64,000 nt of DNA from Bacteroidetes bacterium RIFCSPLOWO2_12_FULL_37_12 (lineage in GTDB: Bacteria > Bacteroidota > Bacteroidia > 2-12-FULL-37-12): NCBI GenBank assembly GCA_001769655.1, contig MEPC01000038.1, positions 155,842 to 219,841 of the forward strand, given 5' to 3'. Position 1 is the first letter of the stretch. Every line of letters starts with the position of its first letter. A program made the translations under genes and the position numbers. This document shows, piece after piece, positions 27,443 to 36,740 of the stretch. Below the pieces are notes generated by a model. It had not been told where the DNA came from and did not search any database. It worked only from the letters and a program-made list of their open reading frames with translations.

Positions 27443-27467
27443 CAATTATTGATTTATTTTAACTAAA

Positions 27468-27875
27468 ATGCAACATTCAGATATCCGCTGGAAACAAAGA
27501 TTTAAAAATTTTGAAAAAGCATTTATGTCTTTAAAGGAGGCACTTTTAAAACAGGACTTAAATGAACTCGAACGAAACGGACTTATCCAACGATTTGAAT
27601 TTACCATCGATTTATCCTGGAAAGTGCTGAAAGATTACTTAGAAGAAGAGGGCTTTGTTTTCAAGCAATCACCTAAAGAAACATTCCGCCAGGCACAGGA
27701 AGCCGGATTTATTGATTATGCTCAGGAATTGATTGATGGATTAGATACAAGAAATGATTTATCCCATGACTATAGCGAAGAAAAATTTTTAAAATCAGAA
27801 ATTATTTTAAGACAACAGGTCTTTCATGCCCTGGAAAAATTATATCTTTTTCTTCTTTCAGAACACAAAAAATAA
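27468..27875 (+). CDS. HEPN-domain protein, HI0074/HepT family toxin
   Basis: 135 residues, all helical, with the family pattern LIQRFEFTIDLSWKVLKDYL and the RX4HXY motif R95-NDLS-H100-D-Y102. That motif forms the RNase site and carries the Tyr that is AMPylated in HepT. In type VII systems the HEPN protein is an RNase toxin neutralised by its MNT partner. The partner gene follows by 17 bases. The pair is probably a toxin-antitoxin or defence cassette. The start is an ATG with a TACCTTTG element upstream. Confidence 0.9.
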   Translation: MQHSDIRWKQRFKNFEKAFMSLKEALLKQDLNELERNGLIQRFEFTIDLSWKVLKDYLEEEGFVFKQSPKETFRQAQEAGFIDYAQELIDGLDTRNDLSHDYSEEKFLKSEIILRQQVFHALEKLYLFLLSEHKK

Positions 27876-27892
27876 GAATTATTCCCATTAAG

Positions 27893-28198
27893 ATGAATAC
27901 GTTTGGATTAAAAGACAGGGATGTTAACACGTTATTGAGTGTTTTTGCAAAATATCCTGAAATAAAAGTGGTTCATCTTTATGGGAGCAGAGCAAAGGGA
28001 AATTTCAAAACGGGAAGCGATATTGATATTGCCATAATGAATAAAGGCATAAATGAAAAAACACTTTGGAATTTAAAATTTGATTTGGAAGAAGGAAGTT
28101 TGCCTTATAGGGTGGACATCACTAATTACCCTGCTCTCACCTATCCGGATTTGAAAGAACATATTGAACGGGTAGGAATTTTGATTTACCCTGTTTGA
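27893..28198 (+). CDS. MNT-type minimal nucleotidyltransferase (MntA/HI0073 family antitoxin)
   Basis: 101 residues. The GSX10DXD signature of the polymerase-beta superfamily is intact: G31-S32, then D43-I-D45 (GSRAKGNFKTGSDIDIAI). The later region VDITNYPALTYPDLKEHI fits the MNT family. It should transfer AMP from ATP to the Tyr of the HEPN partner and so inactivate it. It lies 17 bases after the HEPN gene, toxin first, as in other HEPN-MNT pairs. The catalytic residues look complete, so the antitoxin should be active. Confidence 0.92.
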   Translation: MNTFGLKDRDVNTLLSVFAKYPEIKVVHLYGSRAKGNFKTGSDIDIAIMNKGINEKTLWNLKFDLEEGSLPYRVDITNYPALTYPDLKEHIERVGILIYPV

Positions 28199-28208
28199 TT
28201 GTATTAAC

Positions 28209-28320
28209 CCTGCTACTGCCACTGCTACTGCCACTTTTTAAATATTGAAAATAAATTTTGCTATACTGTAAATGGAGCAAATTTCATCAAAAATCTATAT
28301 AACCATATAACCATTTAACA
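28209..28320. repeat. CTGCTACTGCCA tandem repeat and second copy of the 49-bp dispersed repeat
   Basis: Two 12-bp units TGCTACTGCCAC are followed by 28262-28310, the inverted 45-of-49 match to 5241-5289, then AACCATATAACCATTTAA low-complexity DNA. It sits between the toxin-antitoxin pair and the convergent BatA-like gene. Confidence 0.65.
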
Positions 28321-28388
28321 ATCTTCATAACCATGTAGCATTCATCCTGAGTACACGAAAATTTATACCGATTGCAATATAATTCTCC

Positions 28389-30581
28389 TCATTTCCAAAA
28401 CCTAATCAACAATACCTCTCCCAAAAGAAAGAATAAACACCCCATCAAACAATATTCCCAGAGGGGTTTTCCCCAGCGGTATTCTGAAATGTAACTTTTT
28501 AGCGCTCCTTCTTTTACTTCCGGAAAATGAATATGCATGGTGTTAGGAAAAATGGCTTTCAATTCATCCTTTGTATAGGAACTCAACTGTGATTCTTCTT
28601 TGCCTGCATTCAGTGACACAATCGTATTTTCAATTCCTGACAAAAGGTAATGTCCTGCCTGTGTAATTTCTCTGGGAATGTCAAGATATAATTTTCCTCC
28701 GGATATTCGCGATTGTGGAATAAGTTCAAGCTGATTTCCTTTTAATTTAATAATTGCTTCCTTGGGTGCGGTGGATATTGGAATTTCAATAATTGGATAT
28801 TGCAAGGACCATGCAATAGGAATATTTTTTATGCTTGAAATTGCCATTTTGTAAACCATGGGTACAAATAAAGCATGTAAGGCAAGATTACAGTCCTTGC
28901 TCTGTATTTCTGATGCAAATAAATATATTTTTCCATTTTCTGCATTAAAAACAGAAAAATAGGGCTCATCGTTTCTGAACTTAATAATAGGTTGCTGACT
29001 CACCTTGTTTGAATTTTCCCAGCGAATACGTGCCACTGCCCTTGGCATATCCATGCTTTCCGTCAGGGCTCCCTTTTTTGCTTTACCCTTTGCTGAAATA
29101 TCAAATACTCCTTCCCAAAAATCAGATGCATTCACATGAACCGGCGCCAGATTTGAATAGTCAGTGACACTCTCATCACTTGTTTCATTAAGAATATACG
29201 TTGAATCGTCCTCGTCTTCTTCTGAGGAAAAATTTTTAATTTCTGATTGATTGCCTTCCAGCCCTGATTTCCAGACAGGGGATGGAAATGAAATTTTATC
29301 AAAAAAAGAAGTGAAAAATAGATTTGTTTTGAGCGTGTTTCCTGTGGTCAGATTTTCCGGTGACACTTCTTTAGGTGGGAAAATAGATAGGGCGCCGCCT
29401 CGCTCTATGTGCTTTAATAATAAAACAGAAAGCGCTTCGCTTGGGTTCCATACTCCATCAAGTATAATCAGGTTCATTCCCTCAAGATAACTATAATCAA
29501 TGGCATGGTAAGAAAAAGAGCGGAAATGAAAAACACTATCCGATGAAAAAACTTTTTTCATGTAATTTTTTTCTGCTCCTTCATAAATATATGCTATGTT
29601 AATATTTCTGCTGGGCTTAAATGAAAAAAAATAATTATTATCAAACGCAATGGGATTGTCATCAAATTCAATAGTGCCTTTTTTCCAGTTATCGTCATAT
29701 ACAGTAAAATTAAATTCAGCCACTCCCTTGCCTTTAGGCGGAATAGTCAACTGGGAAGTTCCGGCTCTCAAACTATCGAGCATCATGCGCACCGTCAGGT
29801 TTTTTACTTCCTTGCTTCCTTCGTTCACTAAGCGAACGTACAAACGGTTACGGGTGCCCGGTCTGATAAATGGATTTTCAGTATATACAGAGTCAACATA
29901 CAAATTCTGGTCTGAAGCGCTTTGTAGGGGAATCATAAAAAAAGAAATGGAGGTGTCCGGTTGAATTTTTGTTAAATCCGCCGCGGTGCTTTTATTAAAA
30001 TCACTGAGCCAAAAAATATATTTATCGCTTTCTTTTTGTTGAGAAAAAAAAGAAAGCTGTCGTTGATACACACTTTCCATAGAGCGAAAAATCTGTGAAA
30101 TTTTTACTTCCGCTAACCTTGATAAAATTTTTCTTGATGATTGAACCGTGTGCGATCCGGCTTTATATTCGTTGGTCAATAACTGAAATTTTGTTTGCGG
30201 AGTGAAGCCGGATATAATCTCTTCTGCTTTTTTTAATCCCTGATAAAAAAGAGGTCCCTCGCTGTTTTCAGCGGTCATGCTTTGGGAATTGTCGAGATAG
30301 ATGCTTACTAAGGTTTCTTTTTGAGTATTGGTTTTATCAGTTCCCGGTATAAAAGGTTGCGCAAAAAGAAATACAAGCATTGTCAGAAATAGGACCCTGC
30401 ATAAAAGAATCAACCAGTGTTTTAATTTTCTTCTGCGCGAGGAGCTTTCTTTTACTTCTTTCAGAAATTTAAGCTGGGTAAACCAAACTACCTTGTCTTT
30501 TTGCAGATTAAAAAAATGTATGATAACCGGAATAGAAAGAGTAAATAATGCAAAAAGAAAAGAAGGGTAAACAAATGACAT
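28389..30581 (-). CDS. BatA-N / VWA-like membrane protein
   Basis: 730 residues. The N-terminus MSFVYPSFLFALFTLSIPVIIHFF followed by KLKHWLILLCRVLFLTMLVFLFAQPF (each cut at turns) is the BatA N-terminal double helix. A von Willebrand A-like region has the metal-site motif DNSQS, and long beta domains and a C-terminal helix (WEYCLMGCLFFLLGEVLLI) follow. In Bacteroidota these are standalone Bat-like proteins of unknown role, possibly envelope scaffolds. There is no MoxR ATPase next to it. Confidence 0.82.
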   Translation of the reverse strand: MSFVYPSFLFALFTLSIPVIIHFFNLQKDKVVWFTQLKFLKEVKESSSRRRKLKHWLILLCRVLFLTMLVFLFAQPFIPGTDKTNTQKETLVSIYLDNSQSMTAENSEGPLFYQGLKKAEEIISGFTPQTKFQLLTNEYKAGSHTVQSSRKILSRLAEVKISQIFRSMESVYQRQLSFFSQQKESDKYIFWLSDFNKSTAADLTKIQPDTSISFFMIPLQSASDQNLYVDSVYTENPFIRPGTRNRLYVRLVNEGSKEVKNLTVRMMLDSLRAGTSQLTIPPKGKGVAEFNFTVYDDNWKKGTIEFDDNPIAFDNNYFFSFKPSRNINIAYIYEGAEKNYMKKVFSSDSVFHFRSFSYHAIDYSYLEGMNLIILDGVWNPSEALSVLLLKHIERGGALSIFPPKEVSPENLTTGNTLKTNLFFTSFFDKISFPSPVWKSGLEGNQSEIKNFSSEEDEDDSTYILNETSDESVTDYSNLAPVHVNASDFWEGVFDISAKGKAKKGALTESMDMPRAVARIRWENSNKVSQQPIIKFRNDEPYFSVFNAENGKIYLFASEIQSKDCNLALHALFVPMVYKMAISSIKNIPIAWSLQYPIIEIPISTAPKEAIIKLKGNQLELIPQSRISGGKLYLDIPREITQAGHYLLSGIENTIVSLNAGKEESQLSSYTKDELKAIFPNTMHIHFPEVKEGALKSYISEYRWGKPLWEYCLMGCLFFLLGEVLLIRFWK

Positions 30582-30594
30582 AAAGAATTAGAAA

Positions 30595-30690
30595 TTAGAA
30601 CATTTGAACAATAGAACATTTGAACAATAGAATTAAGAATTGAAACGCAATTCAACATTCACTATTCAAATGTTCTATTGTTCTTTATTT
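30595..30690. repeat. GAACATTTGAACAATA inverted repeat, copy 2
   Basis: It has the same arms and loop edge (TTCAACATTCACTATTCAAA) as 8625-8737, overlapping the last codons of the heptose kinase gene, whose stop codon (CAATAG) is part of the repeat. Confidence 0.75.
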
Positions 30691-31658
30691 CCCATCACAG
30701 TTTTTAGTAATTCTTCCTTGTTTACAGGCACGGCTCCGATTTTTTCGCATACCAATCCGGCGGCGAGATTTGCTAATTCTACTGCGACCTTTGGCGTTGC
30801 ACCAGCCCCCATGCACAATGCCATCACACTTATTACCGTGTCACCCGCGCCGGAAACGTCGGAAACCGAACGAACTTTTGCAGAAATGCGGAATGATTCG
30901 TTTTTATCGAGATAAAAAATACCTTTTTCCGCCAGGGTTAATAAAACCGAATCCAATGACATTAAATTAAGCAGGCGTTGAGAGATTTTCCGGAGAGCGG
31001 TATCTGATTCTGAATCAACCTCCACTTTCATTCCTTCTTTCAACTCCTTGAGATTGGGTTTTAAAAGAGTGGCACCTTTGTAATGGGAAAAATTTCTTTT
31101 TTTGGGATCTACCAGAACCGGAATTTTCTTTTGCTTTGCCATCTTAATTATCGCTGAAATATTTTTTTTATTTAAAACCCCCTTGTCATAATCCTGAAAT
31201 ATTACTGCATGGGCTTTGGATAAATATCTTCGCACGGAAGCTAAAAATTGAACATTGATTTCTTTTTCCAGCTCATGGTCATCTTCCGAATCAATTCTCA
31301 GCATTTGCTGGTGGCTTGCGATAATTCTTTGTTTAACCGTTGTTTTTCTGTATTTATCACAAATAATCCCTTCTGTATGAATTTTATTTTTTTTAAGAAT
31401 TTCCAACAATTCCTCTCCTTCAATGTCACTGCCAATTACCGAGCATATAAGAGGTTTTGCGCCGAGTGACACAATATTCATTAATACATTTCCTGCTCCT
31501 CCCGGACGATTTTCTTTCCGGTTTACATTGACGATGGGAATGGGCGCTTCCGGTGACACTCTTTCCACCTTACCCCAAAGATAAGTGTCGAGCATGAGGT
31601 CGCCGATGACGAGAATATTTAAATCTTCAAAGCGGGAAAAGAGGACGTTAATGGACAT
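30675..31658 (-). CDS. hldA: D-glycero-beta-D-manno-heptose-7-phosphate kinase (PfkB family)
   Basis: 327 residues, ribokinase/PfkB fold. RfaE1-type N-terminus IGDLMLDTYLWGKVERVSPE, GGAGNVLMN, and the anion-hole/catalytic-base motif DVSGAGDTV near the C-terminus. It should phosphorylate heptose-7-phosphate at C1 in ADP-heptose synthesis for the LPS core. It corresponds to the kinase half of HldE; the nucleotidyltransferase half is absent, as in split systems. The symbol is given by domain; rfaE1 is the alternative name. Confidence 0.88.
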   Translation of the reverse strand: MSINVLFSRFEDLNILVIGDLMLDTYLWGKVERVSPEAPIPIVNVNRKENRPGGAGNVLMNIVSLGAKPLICSVIGSDIEGEELLEILKKNKIHTEGIICDKYRKTTVKQRIIASHQQMLRIDSEDDHELEKEINVQFLASVRRYLSKAHAVIFQDYDKGVLNKKNISAIIKMAKQKKIPVLVDPKKRNFSHYKGATLLKPNLKELKEGMKVEVDSESDTALRKISQRLLNLMSLDSVLLTLAEKGIFYLDKNESFRISAKVRSVSDVSGAGDTVISVMALCMGAGATPKVAVELANLAAGLVCEKIGAVPVNKEELLKTVMGNKEQ

Positions 31659-31689
31659 AAGATTGTGATACGATTGTGATACGATTATT

Positions 31690-33192
31690 TTAAAACCTCA
31701 TAGCAAACCCAAAATGAAAATCTGCGCCTGCCTGAATGCTGGTAAGAAACCAATTTCCGATTTGCTCCGACCCAACGTAAAAATCCACTCCCGGGGATTC
31801 AAAAATAAATTGCGCTCCTAATTCAGTGTGGTTTTCAGTTCCTACGCCTACATTGGTATTTAATAGAAACCATTTCCAAATCCTTATCCTGTTCAATAAT
31901 GTAAATTGAACATTCCCAAAACGATGTACTTTATGAATAAGGAGTCCCGAATAAAGCCAACTGTTCCAGTTATATCCTCCTCCCAATTCAAAAGTTAAAG
32001 GAAGCGGTGAATAATAACTTCCGGGTATTGTATCTGTGACATTAGAAAAAATCATGCTGTCAATATATCTAACTTTTTGTTCCACTTCTGAACCCATGAG
32101 CGCCGAAGTGTCCAATAGGGGTTTCAGTGTCAACGCTGTGTCGTAAATTACCTGAAAAAATCCTTTGAATGTGCTGTCCATTTTGAAGGGGAACCGCACA
32201 GAATTAGGATTCCAGCTCATATAGCCAAGGTCCTTAACTGCGGCTGTAAGCGTTAACTTTTTTGTGATATCATACGATGCTCCCATTGAAAAACCTCTGC
32301 CCCCTTGTTTGAAAATTCCCTGTAATAAAGCTCGCTTTAAAGCGGCGCTGATACTTTCACCGAAACCACTTCCTACGTTTTGTGCGCTGTAGAAACTATC
32401 AAATATTTTTTGGAATGTGGAATCTTTAAAATTAAAAAAACTGGATAATTGCCCTCGTAGATGTAATTCCGTGTACTCGCCATTAGGAGCGGTATAAAAA
32501 TAGGATTCTGTAATTTCAGAACGAATATCATGAATACCAAGATACCGGTGATAATTAATTCCCAACGATAGTTTTTCGGTAATATCCCGTTTCCACCCAT
32601 ACGTAATTTTAAAATAAGAGGTGGTGTATGAATCATAATTCATGAGGTTGTGCATTTTCTCTCCGGCATAAGGACCATTTCCAACAATAATCATATTGAG
32701 AAAATTACCCGACATGCTTGCCTGATTCTGAATCAACAACTGCCAGCCATACGTTAGTTCGGTCTTAGGGTCTCTCTTTCCCGGTTTCGCCCTCCATTTA
32801 AAACGAACGACTCCAAAATTAAATTTATAATCATTATTAAAACGATTGGGAGCCGATGCCAGCGGCAAGTCCTCGCGGGTTAAATTTTTCTCATAGTGCG
32901 TCAGGAAGTTTGTAAAAAGCGTCATGTTGGGACCTGTCATCCCTGCATTAAAATAGAATGTGGTAAAATTAAACGCAAATTTTTTCTGATTATCCGTCAT
33001 CACTTTTTTTTCTTTATCGAAAAATATTTTTTTCTCTTTATCAGTAACGAATGCACTTTGATAAGGATTTTCAAACGCATCCGACAATGTTCCGGTTTGA
33101 TACAACTGAAAACGTTGTGCGTGCAAGGGTGATAGTGACACTGAAATCAAAGCAACTAAAAAAAGAAGGATATGAAATTTTTCATTATTCAT
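31690..33192 (-). CDS. outer-membrane beta-barrel protein, DUF5723-like
   Basis: 500 residues. Signal peptide MNNEKFHILLFLVALISVSLSPLHAQ (shown to the Ala-Gln cleavage). The N-terminal QLYQTGTLSDAFENPYQSAF and alternating aromatic/polar strands (for example YKFNFGVVRFKWRAK, LTLTAAVKDLGYMSWNP), ending DFHFGFAMRF, are typical of the PorV/OmpA-like barrels grouped as DUF5723. It probably sits in the outer membrane. The next minus-strand gene upstream is a lipoprotein 38 bases away, likely in the same operon. Function unknown. Confidence 0.8.
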   Translation of the reverse strand: MNNEKFHILLFLVALISVSLSPLHAQRFQLYQTGTLSDAFENPYQSAFVTDKEKKIFFDKEKKVMTDNQKKFAFNFTTFYFNAGMTGPNMTLFTNFLTHYEKNLTREDLPLASAPNRFNNDYKFNFGVVRFKWRAKPGKRDPKTELTYGWQLLIQNQASMSGNFLNMIIVGNGPYAGEKMHNLMNYDSYTTSYFKITYGWKRDITEKLSLGINYHRYLGIHDIRSEITESYFYTAPNGEYTELHLRGQLSSFFNFKDSTFQKIFDSFYSAQNVGSGFGESISAALKRALLQGIFKQGGRGFSMGASYDITKKLTLTAAVKDLGYMSWNPNSVRFPFKMDSTFKGFFQVIYDTALTLKPLLDTSALMGSEVEQKVRYIDSMIFSNVTDTIPGSYYSPLPLTFELGGGYNWNSWLYSGLLIHKVHRFGNVQFTLLNRIRIWKWFLLNTNVGVGTENHTELGAQFIFESPGVDFYVGSEQIGNWFLTSIQAGADFHFGFAMRF

Positions 33193-33230
33193 TTCTTGTT
33201 ATGTGTTTTATGTTATTTATTTCTATGATT

Positions 33231-35429
33231 TCACTTCACCAACCCACTCACCTTCAACTTCAAATCTCCCGCCAGGTGAAACCGGATTCTGTAATCGGCA
33301 AAAAAGAGCGCCGTATTCGTATTTCCCGTGAACGGTGTGTTTAATTCCGCTTTCGCAATTATTTTTTTTGTTTTGTTAAGCGCTGTTGCTAATTTCCCTT
33401 CAATCTTAAACACAGTGGCACTTCTTGTCCCCGGTGACTTAACTTTTTTTGTAACGGGATCCGGAAGACCGGGACCTACCCGGATGGGTGATTTATGTAT
33501 CGAATCAACCACTGTAAATGAACTGTCCACAAGAAATATTTTCATGCTTACTTCCAATGGAAACTGATTGTATAAAATGACATGAAGAGAACCATCTTCT
33601 ATTCCGTATTCTGAAAATTCTGGCGCTGATACCCCTGCTGTATCCTCTCCGCTTCCGGTCAATTTTCCCACAGAAAAATTCACTGTGTCAGTTAGAGTGA
33701 CATTAGTTAATGAAATGGAAAGAGGAAAATTAACCTGAAATTTTCCTATCAGGTCACTGCTTCTGTACACAAAATTATCCAACCGGTCTTTTGCCGCAGG
33801 ATCCGGGTTTATTTGTGCCGACATGTCTATCACTATGGTCTTAGGAAAATTAGCAAATACATCCGCCATGTTTGGTATAGTATAGGAATATAATGTGGGT
33901 GTATAGGGAAGATTTTCGAATGGAACATCCGTGGCAGATTTAGCTAAGTCCATGTTTGGGAGCGGATTCAACTCAACTACTTTGTTCGTGTCACGCGAAT
34001 TAACTGAATATAATTTGTTGATGGATGGTTGCATATCAAATCCGGCGTGATTTTCAAATTCCACAGTCAATTCAACTTTTTCAAATCCAATGGTTCCTGT
34101 CTGTATTTTGTCGAACATGGAATTTTTAAAAGGGATTTTTCCTTTATATGAAAATGCCTGCTGTCCCACAAATCCACGCAAGCTTACCGGTACCAGTTCA
34201 CTAAGATTCAATTCGAAATAAATGCTGTCGGAAATAGAAAAGTCAACATACTGGTTTTGGGAAGATAAATTCAAGTCGGCTTGTGAGCCAAAAAGATTGT
34301 AACTATTCTGATTGGGACCTCTGAAATCAAGATAATATCCCGTAAGGTCTGATTCTGATTCAACAGGTGTGGGTTGTCCTGTTCCCGGATATGCAGTCAA
34401 TGTAAGTGGCACTCTCAGGATACTGTCATTATCTGTCCGTTTAATTGAAGGAAATGAAAGGACCGGTTCCACAGGAAAAGTAAAATAATTTTTCAGCGAT
34501 AATTTAAGTTTTCCGCTCTCGAGTGTAAAAAATGTCAGCCGTGAATCGTAAACAGTGTCACTAATCTGAATTGAAGTGTCACTGGCAATCTGGGATGATG
34601 GGATGATGGCATTCCCCCAATCTGCCTCTAAGTCCTTAAGTACAAATTCAGAAATCAGAGAATCGGATGAAGAATACAATACTTCTTCTCCATCGGAGCC
34701 GGGAGTAGTATAACTGACTACGGCACGAAAAGTTCCGGGAATAATTTCACCTACCAGCGAGGTCTCTGTAATTTCCTGCGAATTTTTTACCAGCAAAGGT
34801 ATCGTGTCACGGGCGAAAATATCGCCGGTGGAATCATTGACAAGGCGGTACGAAAGGTTGGTAAAATCTATGGGATTGTTGTTGGTTAGTTTCCATACAA
34901 TCTTACCATCCGTCATGTGCAGATATTTTATGTTATTGAAAGAAAGCGTTTCAGCGGGTAACTCTGAGGGTCCCATTGCGGGAATGATATAATCTTTGCC
35001 ATCTTCCGGATTAAATATTCCTCCGGCTTGCGCAAATATGGCAAAGGGAGTTCTGAAATTCACACTGTCGGGGAAGGCACTGAATGACAATGATTGGTAA
35101 GATCCTTTATAGCCAAAACTACGGGGAGCAAGGTACTCCTGTACACTGGCAATCTTGGTGGAGTCGGAATAGGTTACAAAAAAATGCGAATCGGTGGAAT
35201 CAATCTGTATTAATGAATCGTTCATTATTTTGCTAAATAAATTCAATTCACCGAATGCCAACGGGGTTAAATATTGGGGACTCCAGTAAGGATTTGGTTT
35301 TGCCATTTCCTTCAGGTCGTAACGGCACGAGGAGTAAGTGAAGAGTAAGCAACAGGCGACAGAAAAAGAGCAGAATGCAAACGGCAAACTTTTAATAAGT
35401 TTAGTATGCAATCTTTTAGAAGTGTACAT
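33231..35429 (-). CDS. large lipoprotein of unknown function
   Basis: 732 residues. The N-terminus is hydrophobic with a lipobox-like FTYSSC around residue 35, so it should be lipidated. The rest is beta-rich, with motifs such as KPNPYWSPQYLTPLAFGELNL at the start (cut here) and LAFGELN repeated in related Bacteroidota proteins paired with DUF5723 barrels. No enzyme motif was seen. It is upstream of the barrel gene on the same strand by 38 bases and may be an outer-membrane partner of it. Confidence 0.75.
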   Translation of the reverse strand: MYTSKRLHTKLIKSLPFAFCSFSVACCLLFTYSSCRYDLKEMAKPNPYWSPQYLTPLAFGELNLFSKIMNDSLIQIDSTDSHFFVTYSDSTKIASVQEYLAPRSFGYKGSYQSLSFSAFPDSVNFRTPFAIFAQAGGIFNPEDGKDYIIPAMGPSELPAETLSFNNIKYLHMTDGKIVWKLTNNNPIDFTNLSYRLVNDSTGDIFARDTIPLLVKNSQEITETSLVGEIIPGTFRAVVSYTTPGSDGEEVLYSSSDSLISEFVLKDLEADWGNAIIPSSQIASDTSIQISDTVYDSRLTFFTLESGKLKLSLKNYFTFPVEPVLSFPSIKRTDNDSILRVPLTLTAYPGTGQPTPVESESDLTGYYLDFRGPNQNSYNLFGSQADLNLSSQNQYVDFSISDSIYFELNLSELVPVSLRGFVGQQAFSYKGKIPFKNSMFDKIQTGTIGFEKVELTVEFENHAGFDMQPSINKLYSVNSRDTNKVVELNPLPNMDLAKSATDVPFENLPYTPTLYSYTIPNMADVFANFPKTIVIDMSAQINPDPAAKDRLDNFVYRSSDLIGKFQVNFPLSISLTNVTLTDTVNFSVGKLTGSGEDTAGVSAPEFSEYGIEDGSLHVILYNQFPLEVSMKIFLVDSSFTVVDSIHKSPIRVGPGLPDPVTKKVKSPGTRSATVFKIEGKLATALNKTKKIIAKAELNTPFTGNTNTALFFADYRIRFHLAGDLKLKVSGLVK

Positions 35430-35470
35430 TTTGGTAAAAAATATTCTTATTTCTCATTATTATAAATAAT

Positions 35471-35555
35471 ACTTAACACATAACAAAAAATGAATAATGT
35501 CTAAGTTTTCCTCCACATTTTTTATTATTCATTATTTGTTAAGTGTTATGTGTTA
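35471..35555. repeat. TTAACACATAACA / TGTTATGTGTTAA inverted repeat
   Basis: The left arm ACTTAACACATAACAAAAAA and right arm TTATTTGTTAAGTGTTATG pair across a short loop between atpB and the lipoprotein gene. The TTAAGTGTTATGTGTTA word recurs at 62.9 kb and as a tandem run at 63.9-64.0 kb. Confidence 0.65.
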
Positions 35556-35617
35556 TTAATTTTCCTTTTTGGTTGTGGCTTGCCCACGTTGGGCATATAT
35601 CGCTTTTTCATCTATCC

Positions 35618-36736
35618 TCAATGCCCTTCCTCATGTGCATGATGTGACACCATTGCCGAGCCGATAAAAATAGATGACAATAAGGTAAACACGTATGCCT
35701 GTACGATGCCCACCAATAATTCCAGTGTACTGATAAATAACACAAAAATGAATGTCAGCGGAATGGCGGCATATTTTATAATGAAAATCAATCCTACTAA
35801 TCCTAATATCATAAAATGACCAGCGGCAATGTTTGCAAAAAGACGCACCGTCAATGCAAAGGGCTTTGTAAATAATCCTACAATTTCTACTATCATCATT
35901 AGAAATTTGACACCGATATTTACTCCGGGAAACCAGAATATATGCGCCCAATAATCCTTACTGCCTCTGAATTGTGTGATGGTAAAAGTAACGATTGCCA
36001 ATGCGGCGGTGACAGAAATATTTCCCATGATATTCATGTTAACGGGAACTAATCCCAGCAAATTTGAAATCCAGATAAAAAAGAAAAAGCATAAAAGCAA
36101 GGGAAGTAATTTTTCATACTTGGGTCCAATATTGGGTTTTGCAATATCATCCCGTACAAATACAATGATGGGTTCAAGTACGGATTGAATTCCTTTGGGA
36201 GAAGAAACTGGGTTTTGTTTATAGCGCTTTGCCACTGAAATAAAAAGATAAAGCAGGAAAAACATAACCAACATCATCTGAAATGAGGTCTTGGTTAAGG
36301 AAAGATCTATTATTTTTACATCTGGATTATAAGATACTTCAGCATGTTCAGAATTAGTTGAATGTTCGTTGTCTTCCATCTTCTGACTTCCGGCTTCCAT
36401 CTTCTTACTTTCACCCGCCGCATACACATGCTCATGCATGACAACATATTTCCCACTTTCAACAAGTGCGTGCGTATTTCTAAAAAACTCAAATTTCTTT
36501 TCGGTTTTATTATAAAAAAACCACGGGAGATGCAGGGCAATGGGTAATTTTTCTTCTCTCCCCAGCCATTTTCCGGGAATATCCGTTAGGTGCCAATCGT
36601 GGGAATCGAGAATGTGGTGCATCATGATTCCGGAGATGTCTGGTTTTTCTCCGTTTTCATGTTTTTCTTCTGCTCTGCTCTGACTTTGCATAAAAAGCAG
36701 TAAGAAAATAAATGGATTTAAAAACAGTTTTTTCAT
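35618..36736 (-). CDS. atpB: F0F1 ATP synthase subunit a
   Basis: 372 residues. Signal-like N-terminus MKKLFLNPFIFLLLFMQSQS, then a ~130-residue exported domain typical of Bacteroidota AtpB (HHILDSHDWHLTDIPG). Membrane helices follow, with the essential Arg in LTVRLFANIAAGHF and the final helix pair LELLVGIVQAYVFTLLSSIF. It forms the proton half-channels next to the c-ring. The exported domain contains a low-complexity insert (ESKKMEAGSQKMEDNEHST). The usual atpE-F-H-A-G genes do not follow; a repeat and a lipoprotein gene come next. Confidence 0.94.
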   Translation of the reverse strand: MKKLFLNPFIFLLLFMQSQSRAEEKHENGEKPDISGIMMHHILDSHDWHLTDIPGKWLGREEKLPIALHLPWFFYNKTEKKFEFFRNTHALVESGKYVVMHEHVYAAGESKKMEAGSQKMEDNEHSTNSEHAEVSYNPDVKIIDLSLTKTSFQMMLVMFFLLYLFISVAKRYKQNPVSSPKGIQSVLEPIIVFVRDDIAKPNIGPKYEKLLPLLLCFFFFIWISNLLGLVPVNMNIMGNISVTAALAIVTFTITQFRGSKDYWAHIFWFPGVNIGVKFLMMIVEIVGLFTKPFALTVRLFANIAAGHFMILGLVGLIFIIKYAAIPLTFIFVLFISTLELLVGIVQAYVFTLLSSIFIGSAMVSHHAHEEGH

Positions 36737-36740
36737 TTTT

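Larger units (their letters stand above)
26889..27467. other. 579-base intergenic region without a supported gene
   Basis: It holds two orphan TATCTTTG -7-like elements (26946-26953, 27099-27106), a palindromic repeat block (27165-27315) and a 19-codon open frame ATGGCAAACACAAATCATAA from 27333 with no known relatives that I can name. Frames through the repeat block are open but look like translated repeat. Confidence 0.6.
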
